DNA of 64,000 bases from Poindextera sp041691315 (GTDB taxonomy: Bacteria > Pseudomonadota > Alphaproteobacteria > Caulobacterales > Caulobacteraceae): assembly GCA_041691315.1 (NCBI GenBank), contig JBEPUW010000005.1, positions 62,001-126,000 of the forward strand. Direction: 5' to 3'. Shown piece by piece: positions 1-8,361 of this stretch. How positions within the stretch are numbered: the stretch's first letter is position 1; each line of letters opens with the position of its first letter. The notes beneath the pieces are model-generated. The model saw only the letters and a list, made by a program, of their open reading frames with translations, was not told the origin of the DNA and did no database searches. The position numbers and the translations under genes are program-made.

Positions 1-106
1 CTGTGACGCTCGACCCTTCGCCAACGGTTTGCGGTGCGGCCGCGGTCGCCATCAACAGGCTAACGCCAACGACTGCGGCTATTGAAAAGCCGGCGCCTAA
101 CGACAT
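1..106 (-). CDS. Possible N-terminal part of an unidentified membrane or exported protein (runs off the left edge)
   Basis: Read on the minus strand, an ATG at 106 opens a frame with a hydrophobic stretch (GFSIAAVVGVSLLMATAAA) that looks like a signal peptide or a membrane helix and continues past the window edge. The same frame stays open upstream to about position 300 and reads plausibly (for example SPFEVWAAARREFGSW), but I see no good start codon there, so the true start is unclear. No family is recognised. The coding call rests only on the open frame and the hydrophobic segment. Confidence 0.3.
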   Translation of the reverse strand, partial: MSLGAGFSIAAVVGVSLLMATAAAPQTVGEGSSVT

Positions 107-430
107 CCATGAACTCTGCCATTGCGCCAATCGGAAATCGGGCGGGGTCCGAAAAAGCGACCGCCACGATCCGAATTCACGTCTTGCCGCCGCCCAAACT
201 TCAAACGGGCTGTCGCGACCAGATGGGTCAGTGGCCCGGACATCCAGGCGATGAGAGTGACCCGTGAATAGCCGCGGGAGACCATTGTGGCAAGGCTGAC
301 GGCCAACCTCAGCTTTGCAAAGACGATCCTGACCGGCTCTCAGGCGCCCGGATGGAGCCCTATCCGTGAAGCTTGCGCGGCCTTAAAACCCCTGTCGCCA
401 CTGGCTTTAGGGTGTCGGGAGGGAGAGCGC
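107..430. other. Stretch without a supported gene
   Basis: About 320 bases between the left-edge minus-strand frame and the first clear gene. Several short frames are open on both strands, as expected at this GC content. None has a convincing ribosome binding site or recognisable product. The minus-strand frame of the left-edge gene may extend into this region, and the promoter of the gene starting at 431 should lie at its right end. I see no repeat or strong stem-loop. Confidence 0.4.
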
Positions 431-943
431 ATGAGGCCCAGGTTCGGTTTGCGAGCGCTTCCTATTGTCTCAGGCCTGGTGATCGCGCTCCTGACAGCTC
501 AGGCCGTCGCGCCGAATCGCGCCGCGGCGACGGCCGCGCCTCAGGCGCCGGAAGCCATGGTCGTCGAGGTCTATCATCGCCTGATCGCGGCCGAGACCGG
601 GTCGCAAGGCTATGGGCCGCCGGAGAGCGTCTATACGCCGCGGCTCGCGGCGCGGGTGGCGGCGGCGCGGCGCGCGGCCAAGGGCGAGGCGGCCTGCGGG
701 CTGGACTTCATCTTCTGGTTCAACGGCCAGGACGACCGGATCACCCGGCTGGTGGTCACCCGCGGCCCGACCACGCCGGCCGGTCGCACCACGGTGACCG
801 CGACCTTCCACAACATGGACGACCCGGAAAAAATCGTCTTCGATTTCCGGAAAATCGGCGGCCGCTGGCTGTTGGACGACGCCCACTCGCTGGTCGGCGA
901 CAGCCAGTGGACCTTATCTCGCCTGCTGCAATGCAAGGATTAA
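431..943 (+). CDS. DUF3828-like exported protein
   Basis: 170 aa. The ATG at 431 is chosen because a GGGAGGGAG ribosome binding site lies just upstream; a longer in-frame start at 287 lacks one. Residues 1 to about 30 form a signal peptide (basic start, then a hydrophobic run ending near AAA), so the protein is probably periplasmic. The mature part has a helical start (VEVYHRLIAAE), a YTPRLAARVAAAR segment, a central DFIFWFNGQDD and a C-terminal beta part ending GGRWLLDDAHS, the usual layout of DUF3828/NTF2-like domains. The function is unknown. It precedes the SLC13 permease gene by 73 bases and may share its transcript. Confidence 0.6.
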   Translation: MRPRFGLRALPIVSGLVIALLTAQAVAPNRAAATAAPQAPEAMVVEVYHRLIAAETGSQGYGPPESVYTPRLAARVAAARRAAKGEAACGLDFIFWFNGQDDRITRLVVTRGPTTPAGRTTVTATFHNMDDPEKIVFDFRKIGGRWLLDDAHSLVGDSQWTLSRLLQCKD

Positions 944-1016
944 ATTGGCGGCCCGCGGGCCGGAACCCTCGGGCCTTCGGCGGCTTCTAGCAGGGTCAAG
1001 CTTTGCCGGAGAGCCC

Positions 1017-2795
1017 ATGACCCTGCCGCAGGTGCTTGCCTTTTCCATCGTCGGCGGCGCGGTCGTCATGTTTGCCTGGGGGCGGTTCCGCTACGACGTG
1101 GTGGCGATGATCGCCCTGCTGGTCGGGGTCGGCGTCGGCGTGGTGCCGGCCAAGCGCATGTTCTCAGGCTTCACCAGCGACGTGGTGGTGATCATCGCCA
1201 GCGCCCTGGTGATCAGCGCCGCGGTGGCGCGCTCCGGCGTCATCGAACAGCTGCTACAGCCGCTGCTCTCGCGGCTGAAGACCTCGGCAAGCCAGGTTCC
1301 GGTCATGGCCGGATCGACAGCGGTGCTTTCCATGTTCACCAAGAACGTCGGGGCGCTGGCCATCCTGATGCCGGTGGCGATCCGCCTGACCCGCACCACC
1401 AAGACCTCGCGCTCGTCGATCCTGATGCCGATGTCCTTCATGTCGCTGCTGGGCGGGCTGGTCACCCTGGTCGGCACCTCGACCAACATCATCGTGAGCC
1501 AGGTGCGCGAAGACACCCTGGGCAAGCCGTTCCAGATGTTCGACTTCGCGCCGGTGGGTCTGGTCCTGACCGCCATCGGCCTGGTCTTCGTCAGCTTCGC
1601 CTGGCGGCTCCTGCCCCGGGATCGGCAAGGAGTCGCCGACATGGGAGAGGCGGTCAGCGCTCCCTACTTCACCGAGGCGACCCTGCCGGACGGCTGGCCG
1701 GCCGAGCTGGGCGATCTGGCGGCGCTGAAGCTCGCGGAAGACGGGGTCAGGGCCGCCGCGATCGTACGCGACGGCAAGCGCTCCGAGGCGCCGCGGACCA
1801 ACCGCAAGCTGAAGCCTGGCGACACCCTGGTGCTGGAAGGCTCGCAGGAGGCGTTGAACGCGGTCTTCTCGCGCACGCCGCTGGTGCATGAGCGCACGGG
1901 CAAGGAGGTGGAGAAGGACGAGGCCAAGGAGGAGATGCGCTCGATCGAGGCGGTGGTGCAGCAGGACTCAGTGCTGGTCGGCCGTTCGGCGGCACGGCTG
2001 CAGCTGCAGGAGCAGTTCGGCGTCAGCCTGCTGGCGGTCAGCCGCAGCGGCGCCCGGATCTCCGAGAAACTGCGCGATGTGAGGCTGCGCGCCGGCGATG
2101 TCCTGATCCTGCAGGCCGGCGAGAAGGCGCTGCCGAACGCGCTGCAGTCGCTTGGCGCCCTGCCGTTGATCGAGCGCCCGGTGCAGGTGGAAGGCGCGCG
2201 GCGGCGCTATGTGCCGATCCTGATCCTGGCCGTCGCCATGACCCTGATCGCGGTCAAGATCGCTCCCGTCGCCCCCGCCTTTTTCGGCGCGGCCATCCTG
2301 ATGGTGGCGAGCGGCAGTCTTTCGATGCGCGAAGCCTATGGCTCGCTCGAGGGCCAGGTGCTGATCCTGATCGGCGCGCTGACCCCGCTCAGCGAGGCGG
2401 TGCAGTCGACCGGCGGCACCGGCCTGATCGCCGCCGGCCTGGCCGTCGCCCTGCACAGCGCGCCGGCGCTGCTCACCCTGGCCATCCTGATGATCACCGC
2501 CATGGCCTGTGCGCCGTTCCTGCACAATGCACCGACGGTGCTGGTGCTCGGGTCCATCGGCGTGGCGCTGGCGCGGCAGCTGCATCTGCAGCCCGACGCC
2601 TTCCTGATGGCGGTGGCGACGGGCGCCGGCTGCGACTTCCTCACCCCCATCGGCCATCAGTGCAACACCCTCGTCATGGGGCCTGGCGGCTACAAGTTCG
2701 GCGACTACGCGCGGCTGGGCCTGCCGCTATCGATCGTGGTCATCGTGCTTGGCGCGCCGCTGATCGCCCTGGTCTGGCCGCTGACCGGGCATTAG
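1017..2795 (+). CDS. SLC13-family permease with two RCK_C domains
   Basis: 592 aa inner-membrane anion or dicarboxylate transporter. An N-terminal block of membrane helices carries the SLC13-type hairpin GTSTNIIVS (about residues 152-160). It is followed by two cytosolic TrkA-C/RCK_C domains (about 210-290 and 305-390; each ends with a LKPGDTLVLEG or LRAGDVLILQAG type strand). A second membrane block contains the repeat hairpin GHQCNTLVMGPGGY (about 545-560). This helices-RCK_C-RCK_C-helices order is typical of the bacterial family annotated as SLC13/TrkA-C permease. The substrate (sulfate, dicarboxylate or other) cannot be read from sequence. The ATG at 1017 follows a CCGGAGAG site; the frame is open further upstream without a better start. 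Confidence 0.85.
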   Translation: MTLPQVLAFSIVGGAVVMFAWGRFRYDVVAMIALLVGVGVGVVPAKRMFSGFTSDVVVIIASALVISAAVARSGVIEQLLQPLLSRLKTSASQVPVMAGSTAVLSMFTKNVGALAILMPVAIRLTRTTKTSRSSILMPMSFMSLLGGLVTLVGTSTNIIVSQVREDTLGKPFQMFDFAPVGLVLTAIGLVFVSFAWRLLPRDRQGVADMGEAVSAPYFTEATLPDGWPAELGDLAALKLAEDGVRAAAIVRDGKRSEAPRTNRKLKPGDTLVLEGSQEALNAVFSRTPLVHERTGKEVEKDEAKEEMRSIEAVVQQDSVLVGRSAARLQLQEQFGVSLLAVSRSGARISEKLRDVRLRAGDVLILQAGEKALPNALQSLGALPLIERPVQVEGARRRYVPILILAVAMTLIAVKIAPVAPAFFGAAILMVASGSLSMREAYGSLEGQVLILIGALTPLSEAVQSTGGTGLIAAGLAVALHSAPALLTLAILMITAMACAPFLHNAPTVLVLGSIGVALARQLHLQPDAFLMAVATGAGCDFLTPIGHQCNTLVMGPGGYKFGDYARLGLPLSIVVIVLGAPLIALVWPLTGH

Positions 2796-2802
2796 GCCCC
2801 GC

Positions 2803-4086
2803 TCAGAGCCGCGACGGGATCAGGACCTGCATGTCCTCGTAGCCCTTCACGAAGATCGAATAGCTGCGCTTCGGCTCTTCCAGCAGGCGGATCTCCGGGA
2901 AGCGCTTCATGATCTCTTCCCAGATGATGGTCAGCTGCAGTTCGGCCAGGCGGTTGCCGACGCAGCGGTGGATGCCGAAGCCGAAGGACAGGTGCTGGCG
3001 CGGCCGGGGGCGGTGGATGATGTAGTCGTTCGGCCGCTCGATCACCTCCTCGTCGCGGTTTCCCGAGACGTACCACATGACCACCCGCTCGCCCTTCTTG
3101 ATCAGCTTGCCCCTGAACTCGACATCTTCGAGCGCCGTGCGCGACATGTGCGCCAGCGGCGTCTGCCAGCGGATGGTCTCCGACACCATCGAGGGGATCA
3201 GCGTCAGGTCGGCGCGCAGCTTGTCGTACTGATCGGGGTTGCGGTTGAGCGCGAACACCGAGCCCGAAATGGTGTTTCGCGTGGTGTCGTTGCCGCCGAT
3301 GATCAGCAGGGTGACGTTGGCGTGGAACTCGGCCTCCGACATGTCGCGGGTGTCGGCGCCGTGGGCCAGCATCGAGATGAGGTCGCCGGCCGGCGGGGCG
3401 TTGACGCGGTCGTTCCACAGCTTGGTGAAATAGGCGAAGCAGGCGTCCATGGTCTCGCGGCGCTCTTCGGCGCTCGCCACCGGTCCGAACCCGGTCGCCG
3501 TGGTCATTGTGTCTGACCAGTGGGTCAGCTTGCGCCGCTCGTCGAACGGAAAGTCGAACAGCGTCGCCAGCGTCATGGTGGTCAGCTCTTTCGAGACCAG
3601 ATCCACCCAGTCGAATGGCTCGCCGATCGGCAGCGAATCCAGGATCAGCCCGGCGCGCTCGCGGATCAGCGGCGCCAGGTTGGCCAGCGCCGAGGGCGCC
3701 AGGGCCGGGCTCACCGTCTTGCGCTGCACGTCGTGCTTGGGCGGATCCATCGAGATGAAGTTCGAGGCCAGGCGCCGCCCCTCGCTGTACTGCTGCGCCT
3801 CCTTTGACGGCAGCGCGATGCCGCTGGCCGATGAGAAGACCTGGTGGTTGGAATCCACCGCCATGATGTCGTTGTATTTGGTGATCGACCAGAAGGCCCC
3901 GTAGTTGGAATCCGGCGTGAAGTGCACCGGCGATTCCTTTCGCAGCCGTTCGAAATAGGGCCACATGACGTCGTCGCGGAAGAAGGCGGCACGCGCCGGG
4001 TTGAAGGTCTCCAGCGGCTGTTCGTAGGCCGCCTTGCGGGCGGCTTCGCGCCGGTCCTTCAAGATGTCGGTGGCGCCGTCAGCCAT
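2803..4086 (-). CDS. Cytochrome P450, CYP153-like alkane/fatty acid hydroxylase
   Basis: 427 aa, full length for a bacterial soluble P450. It has the I-helix oxygen-activation motif GGNDTTRNT (about residue 262), the ExxR region (SETIRWQTPLAHMSR) and the heme loop FGFGIHRCVGNRL with the ligand Cys near residue 374. The texts FISMDPPKHDVQRKTVSPA and RLAELQLTIIWEEIMKRFP closely match the CYP153 family as I know it, which performs terminal hydroxylation of alkanes, fatty acids or related chains. CYP153 genes are often next to a ferredoxin and ferredoxin reductase; none is here, so the redox partners must be elsewhere. The start is followed on the upstream side by about 250 non-coding bases with a palindrome (4216-4233). 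Confidence 0.88.
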   Translation of the reverse strand: MADGATDILKDRREAARKAAYEQPLETFNPARAAFFRDDVMWPYFERLRKESPVHFTPDSNYGAFWSITKYNDIMAVDSNHQVFSSASGIALPSKEAQQYSEGRRLASNFISMDPPKHDVQRKTVSPALAPSALANLAPLIRERAGLILDSLPIGEPFDWVDLVSKELTTMTLATLFDFPFDERRKLTHWSDTMTTATGFGPVASAEERRETMDACFAYFTKLWNDRVNAPPAGDLISMLAHGADTRDMSEAEFHANVTLLIIGGNDTTRNTISGSVFALNRNPDQYDKLRADLTLIPSMVSETIRWQTPLAHMSRTALEDVEFRGKLIKKGERVVMWYVSGNRDEEVIERPNDYIIHRPRPRQHLSFGFGIHRCVGNRLAELQLTIIWEEIMKRFPEIRLLEEPKRSYSIFVKGYEDMQVLIPSRL

Positions 4087-4215
4087 GCTGTCTCTCTCTC
4101 ACGCGTTTGCGCCATGGAAGTCCTCCGACGCTTGTTTGGCAAGCGTCGCGTCGGGGATCGCGCCCCGGATCAAGCTGCGCCGATGCGCCGCTCGAATGTC
4201 CAGGATGCACATAAT

Positions 4216-4233
4216 GTGTCGGATTCTCGACAC
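4216..4233. promoter_or_regulatory. Palindrome, candidate operator between the P450 gene and a small-protein operon
   Basis: A perfect inverted repeat of GTGTCG and CGACAC around a 6-base centre. Just downstream a second imperfect palindrome reads CACGGATTT, gac, AAATCCCGTG (4231-4253). They lie about 130 bases upstream of the P450 start and about 100 bases upstream of the small gene at 4336, so either promoter could be controlled. The regulator is unknown; no regulator gene is adjacent. Confidence 0.4.
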
Positions 4234-4335
4234 GGATTTGACAAATCCCGTGTTATGCTGAGCCTATCGCCAGTTGAGACCATGGCTCTGGCGGCTGAGA
4301 GACGCTACCGCGCTCTCGCCCTGTGGAGTTGCGCC

Positions 4336-4554
4336 ATGCCAACGTTCAAATGCTTCTTCACCCCCTATGTCGGGGACGTCGATCAGTTCATTGTCATTGA
4401 AGCCCGGGATGACACGCGAGCACGCATCCTGGCCGATGACCATCTGGCCGATCACGCCAGCTATCGGTCCGTCGAGATTTTCGACGGCGAAAGGCTCGTC
4501 GGCCAGTTCCAACGCGCCGAGGCTCAGAACGACCGCCAAGAAAGGCTGCAATGA
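4336..4554 (+). CDS. Small hypothetical protein, first gene of a two-gene unit
   Basis: 72 aa (MPTFKCFFTPYVGDVDQ...), not recognised as a family. The sequence looks like a folded soluble domain: a beta-rich start (FKCFFTPYVGDVDQFIVIEA), an acidic helix (DDTRARILADDHLADH) and a strand pair (YRSVEIFDGERLVGQF). It ends with an ATGA overlap into the next small gene, so the two are very likely translated together. No strong Shine-Dalgarno site is visible before the ATG; the frame is open upstream, but its codon pattern and the protein's natural beginning favour 4336. Confidence 0.5.
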   Translation: MPTFKCFFTPYVGDVDQFIVIEARDDTRARILADDHLADHASYRSVEIFDGERLVGQFQRAEAQNDRQERLQ

Positions 4555-4742
4555 GGATCGGAGGCGTTTCAACCGTCGAGCGGGCCTACCAGATCGCGGG
4601 GTCTGGCCAGTTCCGTCTGGTTTCCGAAGTCCGGGAGCGGCTTCGCTTGGAGGGCTTTATGGACGCGACGGCGCAACTCACCAGCCGTACGCTCACTAAG
4701 GACCTTCGCCGGTTGATCGACGCCGCGTTGCAGGAGTCATAG
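4551..4742 (+). CDS. Small hypothetical protein, second gene of the unit
   Basis: 63 aa. It starts in a four-base ATGA overlap with the preceding gene, a strong sign of translational coupling. The protein is charged and mostly helical: STVERAYQIAGSGQFR, EVRERLRLEGF and LTSRTLTKDLRRLIDAALQ. This looks like a small helical DNA- or protein-binding domain, but no family is recognised. It ends 6 bases from the convergent thiolase gene. Confidence 0.5.
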   Translation: MRIGGVSTVERAYQIAGSGQFRLVSEVRERLRLEGFMDATAQLTSRTLTKDLRRLIDAALQES

Positions 4743-4748
4743 CGCCGG

Positions 4749-6032
4749 TCAGGCCGCTTCGAGCAAGGCCACGCTGCCCTGGCCGCCGTCGGCGCAGATG
4801 CTGACGATGGCGCGGCTGCCCGATGGCATGGCCGCCAACTCTTTGATCGCCTGGCTGAGGATGCGGGCGCCGGTCGCCCCGAACGGGTGGCCAAGGGCGA
4901 CGCTGCCGCCGTTCGGATTGATCCGGTCGCGCGGGAAGCGGCCGAAGTCCGCTTCGACGCCGACGCGTTCTTTCAGGAACACCGGGTCCTCCAGCGCCTT
5001 CATGTGGAACAGCACCTGGGCGGAAAAGGCCTCGTGGATCTCCCAAAGCGCGATGTCGTCATAGCGCAGGCCCTGGCGCGCCAGCAGCCTGGGGATGATG
5101 AAGGCCGGCGCCATCAAGAGGCCCTCGACGCGAAAATCCACTGCACCGACGCCAAAGTCGATCAGCTTCACGCGCGGCGTCTTGGCCGGCAGCCGGGCCA
5201 GCCCGGCCTCGGTGGCGACCCAGAGGCTGGCCGCACCGTCGGTCAGCGGGGTCGAGGAGCCGGCGGTCAGCGTGCCCTGGGCGCTGGTCTTGTCGAAGGC
5301 TGGCGGCAGACGCGCCAGCTTTTCCAGCGAGGTGTCGCGGCGCGGGATGGCGTCACGGTCGAAGTCGCCGACCGGCAGGACCAGGTCGTCGAAGAACCCT
5401 GAGTCCCAGGCGGCGACGGCGCGCTGGTGGCTCTGCAAGGCCATGGCGTCCTGCTCGGCGCGGCCGATGCCCCATTCCTTGGCGGTGATCTCCGTGTGCT
5501 CGCCCATGCTCAGGCCGGTCGTGCGATTGACCACGCCCGGCACATAGAGTTGCAGGTCGCCCAGCTTCAGATCGGCCAGATGGGCGATACGGTCGCCGAG
5601 CGAGCGGGCCAGCTGGAACTTGCGCACCCAGTCGGACAGGTTGGGGCCGAGGCCGATCTGGATGCGGCTCAGGCTGTCGACGCCACCGACCAGCGCCAGG
5701 TCGCGGCCGCGGCCGTCGAGCATGCCCGCCGCCTCGAAGGCGCCGACCATGCTGGTGGAACAGGCCATGACGGTGGCGAAGGCCGGGACGGTCGCGCCGA
5801 CGCCGGCGTCCATCAGCACCTCGCGGGCGATGTTGCTCCAGGTCAGGTTGGGGACGACCGCCCCCCAGACCGCCAGATCGGGCAGGGCGCCGTCCAGGAG
5901 GCCCAGCATGTATTCGGCGAGCGGAACCGACAACGCGATGGCGTCGAGGCCCGCCAGCGGCCCGTCGATCTTGGCGAACGGCGTCCGCACGCCGGCGGCC
6001 AGCCAGATCTGCGGGTGGGAGGACGGGGTCAT
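4749..6032 (-). CDS. Acetyl-CoA acyltransferase (thiolase family)
   Basis: 427 aa. Thiolases cleave 3-ketoacyl-CoA with CoA (beta-oxidation) or condense acetyl-CoA. The nucleophile Cys lies in MACSTSMVGAFE (about residue 90), the catalytic His in WEIHEAFSAQ (about 332), the thiolase signature in NPNGGSVALGHPFGATGAR (about 367-385) and the second catalytic Cys in CADGGQG (about 410). The length and the GGVDSLSR segment resemble the FadI-like long-chain branch. The ATG at 6032 has an AAGGAG ribosome binding site. No fadJ/fadB partner is adjacent, so the specific pathway is inferred only from the family. Confidence 0.88.
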   Translation of the reverse strand: MTPSSHPQIWLAAGVRTPFAKIDGPLAGLDAIALSVPLAEYMLGLLDGALPDLAVWGAVVPNLTWSNIAREVLMDAGVGATVPAFATVMACSTSMVGAFEAAGMLDGRGRDLALVGGVDSLSRIQIGLGPNLSDWVRKFQLARSLGDRIAHLADLKLGDLQLYVPGVVNRTTGLSMGEHTEITAKEWGIGRAEQDAMALQSHQRAVAAWDSGFFDDLVLPVGDFDRDAIPRRDTSLEKLARLPPAFDKTSAQGTLTAGSSTPLTDGAASLWVATEAGLARLPAKTPRVKLIDFGVGAVDFRVEGLLMAPAFIIPRLLARQGLRYDDIALWEIHEAFSAQVLFHMKALEDPVFLKERVGVEADFGRFPRDRINPNGGSVALGHPFGATGARILSQAIKELAAMPSGSRAIVSICADGGQGSVALLEAA

Positions 6033-6225
6033 CGCGGGCTCCTTGGGCGGAACACGAATCGATGCGGCAGGGTGCAGAAAAGTCAACCGACTGGCGGCGT
6101 CCAATACAGACCCGGGTATTCGCGGGGACATACCGCCGCAGCTTGGCGCGAATTGTTGCTTTCCATTTCCGCCTGCGGTCTTTCGTTGCGCACGAATTCG
6201 TTTCAAACAAGGCCTGAACTGAAGC

Positions 6226-7627
6226 GTGACCAGATCCAAGGTCGATCCGCCGTTGAATCTCAGCGTCCATACCGTGCAAGGGGTGGTGGCCCGCTTTGCG
6301 CTGACCGTCGCCCTGGTCGCCGCTGTGACCCTGCTGCGTATGGGCCTGGGAGTGATCTCGCCGACCGTCACGCCGTTCGCGGGCTATTATCTGGCCATGC
6401 TCGCCGCCACGGTCTTTTGCGGCTGGCGGTTCGGGGTCCTCGCCCTGGTTCTCGGAGGGCTCGCGGCCTGGTTCCTCTTTCTGGCGCCGATTGCACACGA
6501 GGCGTTGCTGCGGATAGCGGCGCCGTTCAGCCTGCTGATCTATGGGCTTTCCGGCGCGGCGATCGTGTTCGCCGCCGACTATCTGCAGCGCCTGGTGCTG
6601 CGGCTGCAGGTTAGCCGCGACGCCCTGATCGAGCGCAATCTGCAATATGACAGCCTGTTCGACACCATGTCTGAGGGGTTCGCCCTCGGCGAGGCGATCT
6701 GGGACGATGAGGGCCGGCTGGTCGACTACCTGATCCGGGAGATTAACCCGGCGCTGTTGCGCATGCTCGGGGCTGGACCCGAGCTGGCGGGCGCGAAATT
6801 TAGCAGCTTGCCGGGCCGCGCGCGCGGTTGGCTGGCGCTGTGCGAACGGGTGCTGCGCAGCGGCGCGCCGGAAAGCTTCGAGTTTCTGGCGCCGGCCAGC
6901 GGCCGATCCTACGAAGTCCGCATCACCCGGATATCCGATTCACGCATGGCGCAGTTCTTCTTCGATATCACCGATCGCAACGCCGCCGCCGCGCGCCAGG
7001 CCGATATGTTCGAGGAGCTGAACCACCGGGTGAAAAACAACCTCACCCTGGTGGCTGGCCTGCTGCAGATGCAGGCGCGCGGCGCGGAGCCCGCGGTGCG
7101 CGACCAATTGATCAAGGCGGTCGATCGCGTGCAGAGCATCGCCCAGGTGCACCAGGCGCTTTCTCGCGGCGCCCCGCAGCGACGACGTCGACTTCGCGGC
7201 CTATCTCAAGGACCTGTGCGCCGGGCTTTCACGCTCGCTGATGGCGGACGGCCGGATCACCCTGGAGGTGGAGGCCGAGCCGGCCGACCTGCCGCTCGAC
7301 ATGGTCATTCCGCTTGGCATGGCGGTCAACGAACTGGTGACCAACGCCGTCAAGTACGCCTACCCGCCGCCGGAAGCCGGCCCGGTCTCGGTCGATTTTC
7401 GCCGTGACAGCGATCAGTTCCGGCTGACCGTCGCGGACGACGGTCGCGGCCTGCCTGAGCCGTCCGAAGCGGGCGCTGGCGGGCTGGGCATGACCCTGGT
7501 CAACGCGCTGGTCGGCCAGGTGCCTGGCCGGCTGGTCGTGCGGCGCCATCCAGGCGCGACCTTCGAGATCACCGTGCCGGCCGCAGGTTCGGTCGAGCCG
7601 GTCTTCGCCGATCAGCGCGGCGAATAG
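6226..7627 (+). pseudogene. HWE/HisKA_2 sensor histidine kinase, broken by an apparent +1 frameshift
   Basis: A membrane sensor kinase: a DUF4118-like block of helices (about residues 20-125), a PAS-like domain (YDSLFDTMSEGFALGEAIWDDEG onward, about 140-250), the phospho-acceptor segment EELNHRVKNNLTLVAGLLQMQ (His 267), then an HATPase with N-box NELVTNAVKYA and DDGRGLPEP. The first frame is coding up to about 7170 and the second from there to 7627. Removing one C from the CCCC run at 7172-7175 restores one frame (RGARSDDVDFAAYLKDLC) of about 466 aa. The start is GTG 6226, with a weak ribosome site. A Crp/Fnr gene follows after 6 bases. It could be real decay or a sequencing error. Confidence 0.78.
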
Positions 7628-7633
7628 GCCAAA

Positions 7634-8350
7634 ATGGACATTCGAAATCGACTTCTGGCGTCGTTTGACGAGCCGGCCCTGGCCGCCTTGTCTCCGCACA
7701 TTCGCGAAATTGGGCTCAGCGTCGGCAGGGTGATCGCCGAGCCTGGCGAGCCGATCGAGCACGTCTATTTCCCCAGCAGCGGTGTGGTTTCCATCATCAC
7801 ACTCATGCGCGACGACCGCAGGGTGGAAAGCCTGACCGTCGGCCGCGAAGGGGCGGTCGGGCTGCTCACCGCGTTCGCGGATCCCAACTGGGACGCGCGC
7901 GGGTCGGTGCAGATCGCCGGCGGCGCGCTCAGGATCGAGGCCCGGACTCTACGGGCGGCCGTCCACGATCATCCTTCCATCCTCGACGCCGTCATTCGCT
8001 ACGCCCAGGTCACCGAGCCGCAGCTGCACCGGTCGGCCGCCTGCAACGCCTTGCATCCCATCGAAGCGCGCCTGTGCCGCTGGCTGCTCACCTGCGAGGA
8101 TCGGGTGGGCGACAAGGTGCTGCCCCTGACCCACGAGTTCCTCGGCATGATGCTGGGCGTCCAGCGCACCCGCGTCACCACGGCGGCCCAGGCGCTGCAG
8201 CGGCAGGGGCTGATCGAGTACCGCCGCGGACTGATCACCGTTCTGGATCGCGTCGGAATGGAGCGCACCTCCTGCGAATGCTACCAGACCGGCGAAGACA
8301 TCTATGCCCGGGTGTTTCCCGCGCCGGACGAGGTGCGCGGCGCGGCCTGA
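7634..8350 (+). CDS. Crp/Fnr-family transcriptional regulator
   Basis: 238 aa. The N-terminal cyclic-nucleotide-binding fold (about residues 10-115; PGEPIEHVYFPSSGVVSII) is followed by a dimer helix and a Crp-type winged helix (about 150-220; LTHEFLGMMLGVQRTRVTTAAQAL is the recognition region). The sequence resembles the widespread alphaproteobacterial Crp/Fnr subgroup; no Fnr-type cysteine cluster is seen at the N-terminus, although Cys residues occur near the end (SCECYQTGED). Its ligand is unknown. It lies 6 bases after the sensor kinase and is probably cotranscribed with it. Confidence 0.85.
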   Translation: MDIRNRLLASFDEPALAALSPHIREIGLSVGRVIAEPGEPIEHVYFPSSGVVSIITLMRDDRRVESLTVGREGAVGLLTAFADPNWDARGSVQIAGGALRIEARTLRAAVHDHPSILDAVIRYAQVTEPQLHRSAACNALHPIEARLCRWLLTCEDRVGDKVLPLTHEFLGMMLGVQRTRVTTAAQALQRQGLIEYRRGLITVLDRVGMERTSCECYQTGEDIYARVFPAPDEVRGAA

Positions 8351-8361
8351 AGGCGCCCCAA

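Noticed and set aside
2966..3516. Plus-strand frames opposite the P450
   Set aside because: The P450 on the minus strand is complete with its heme loop and I-helix.
5427..6614. A long plus-strand frame across the thiolase and the kinase start
   Set aside because: It runs antisense to the thiolase and out of frame with the kinase; the composition is that of a shadow frame.
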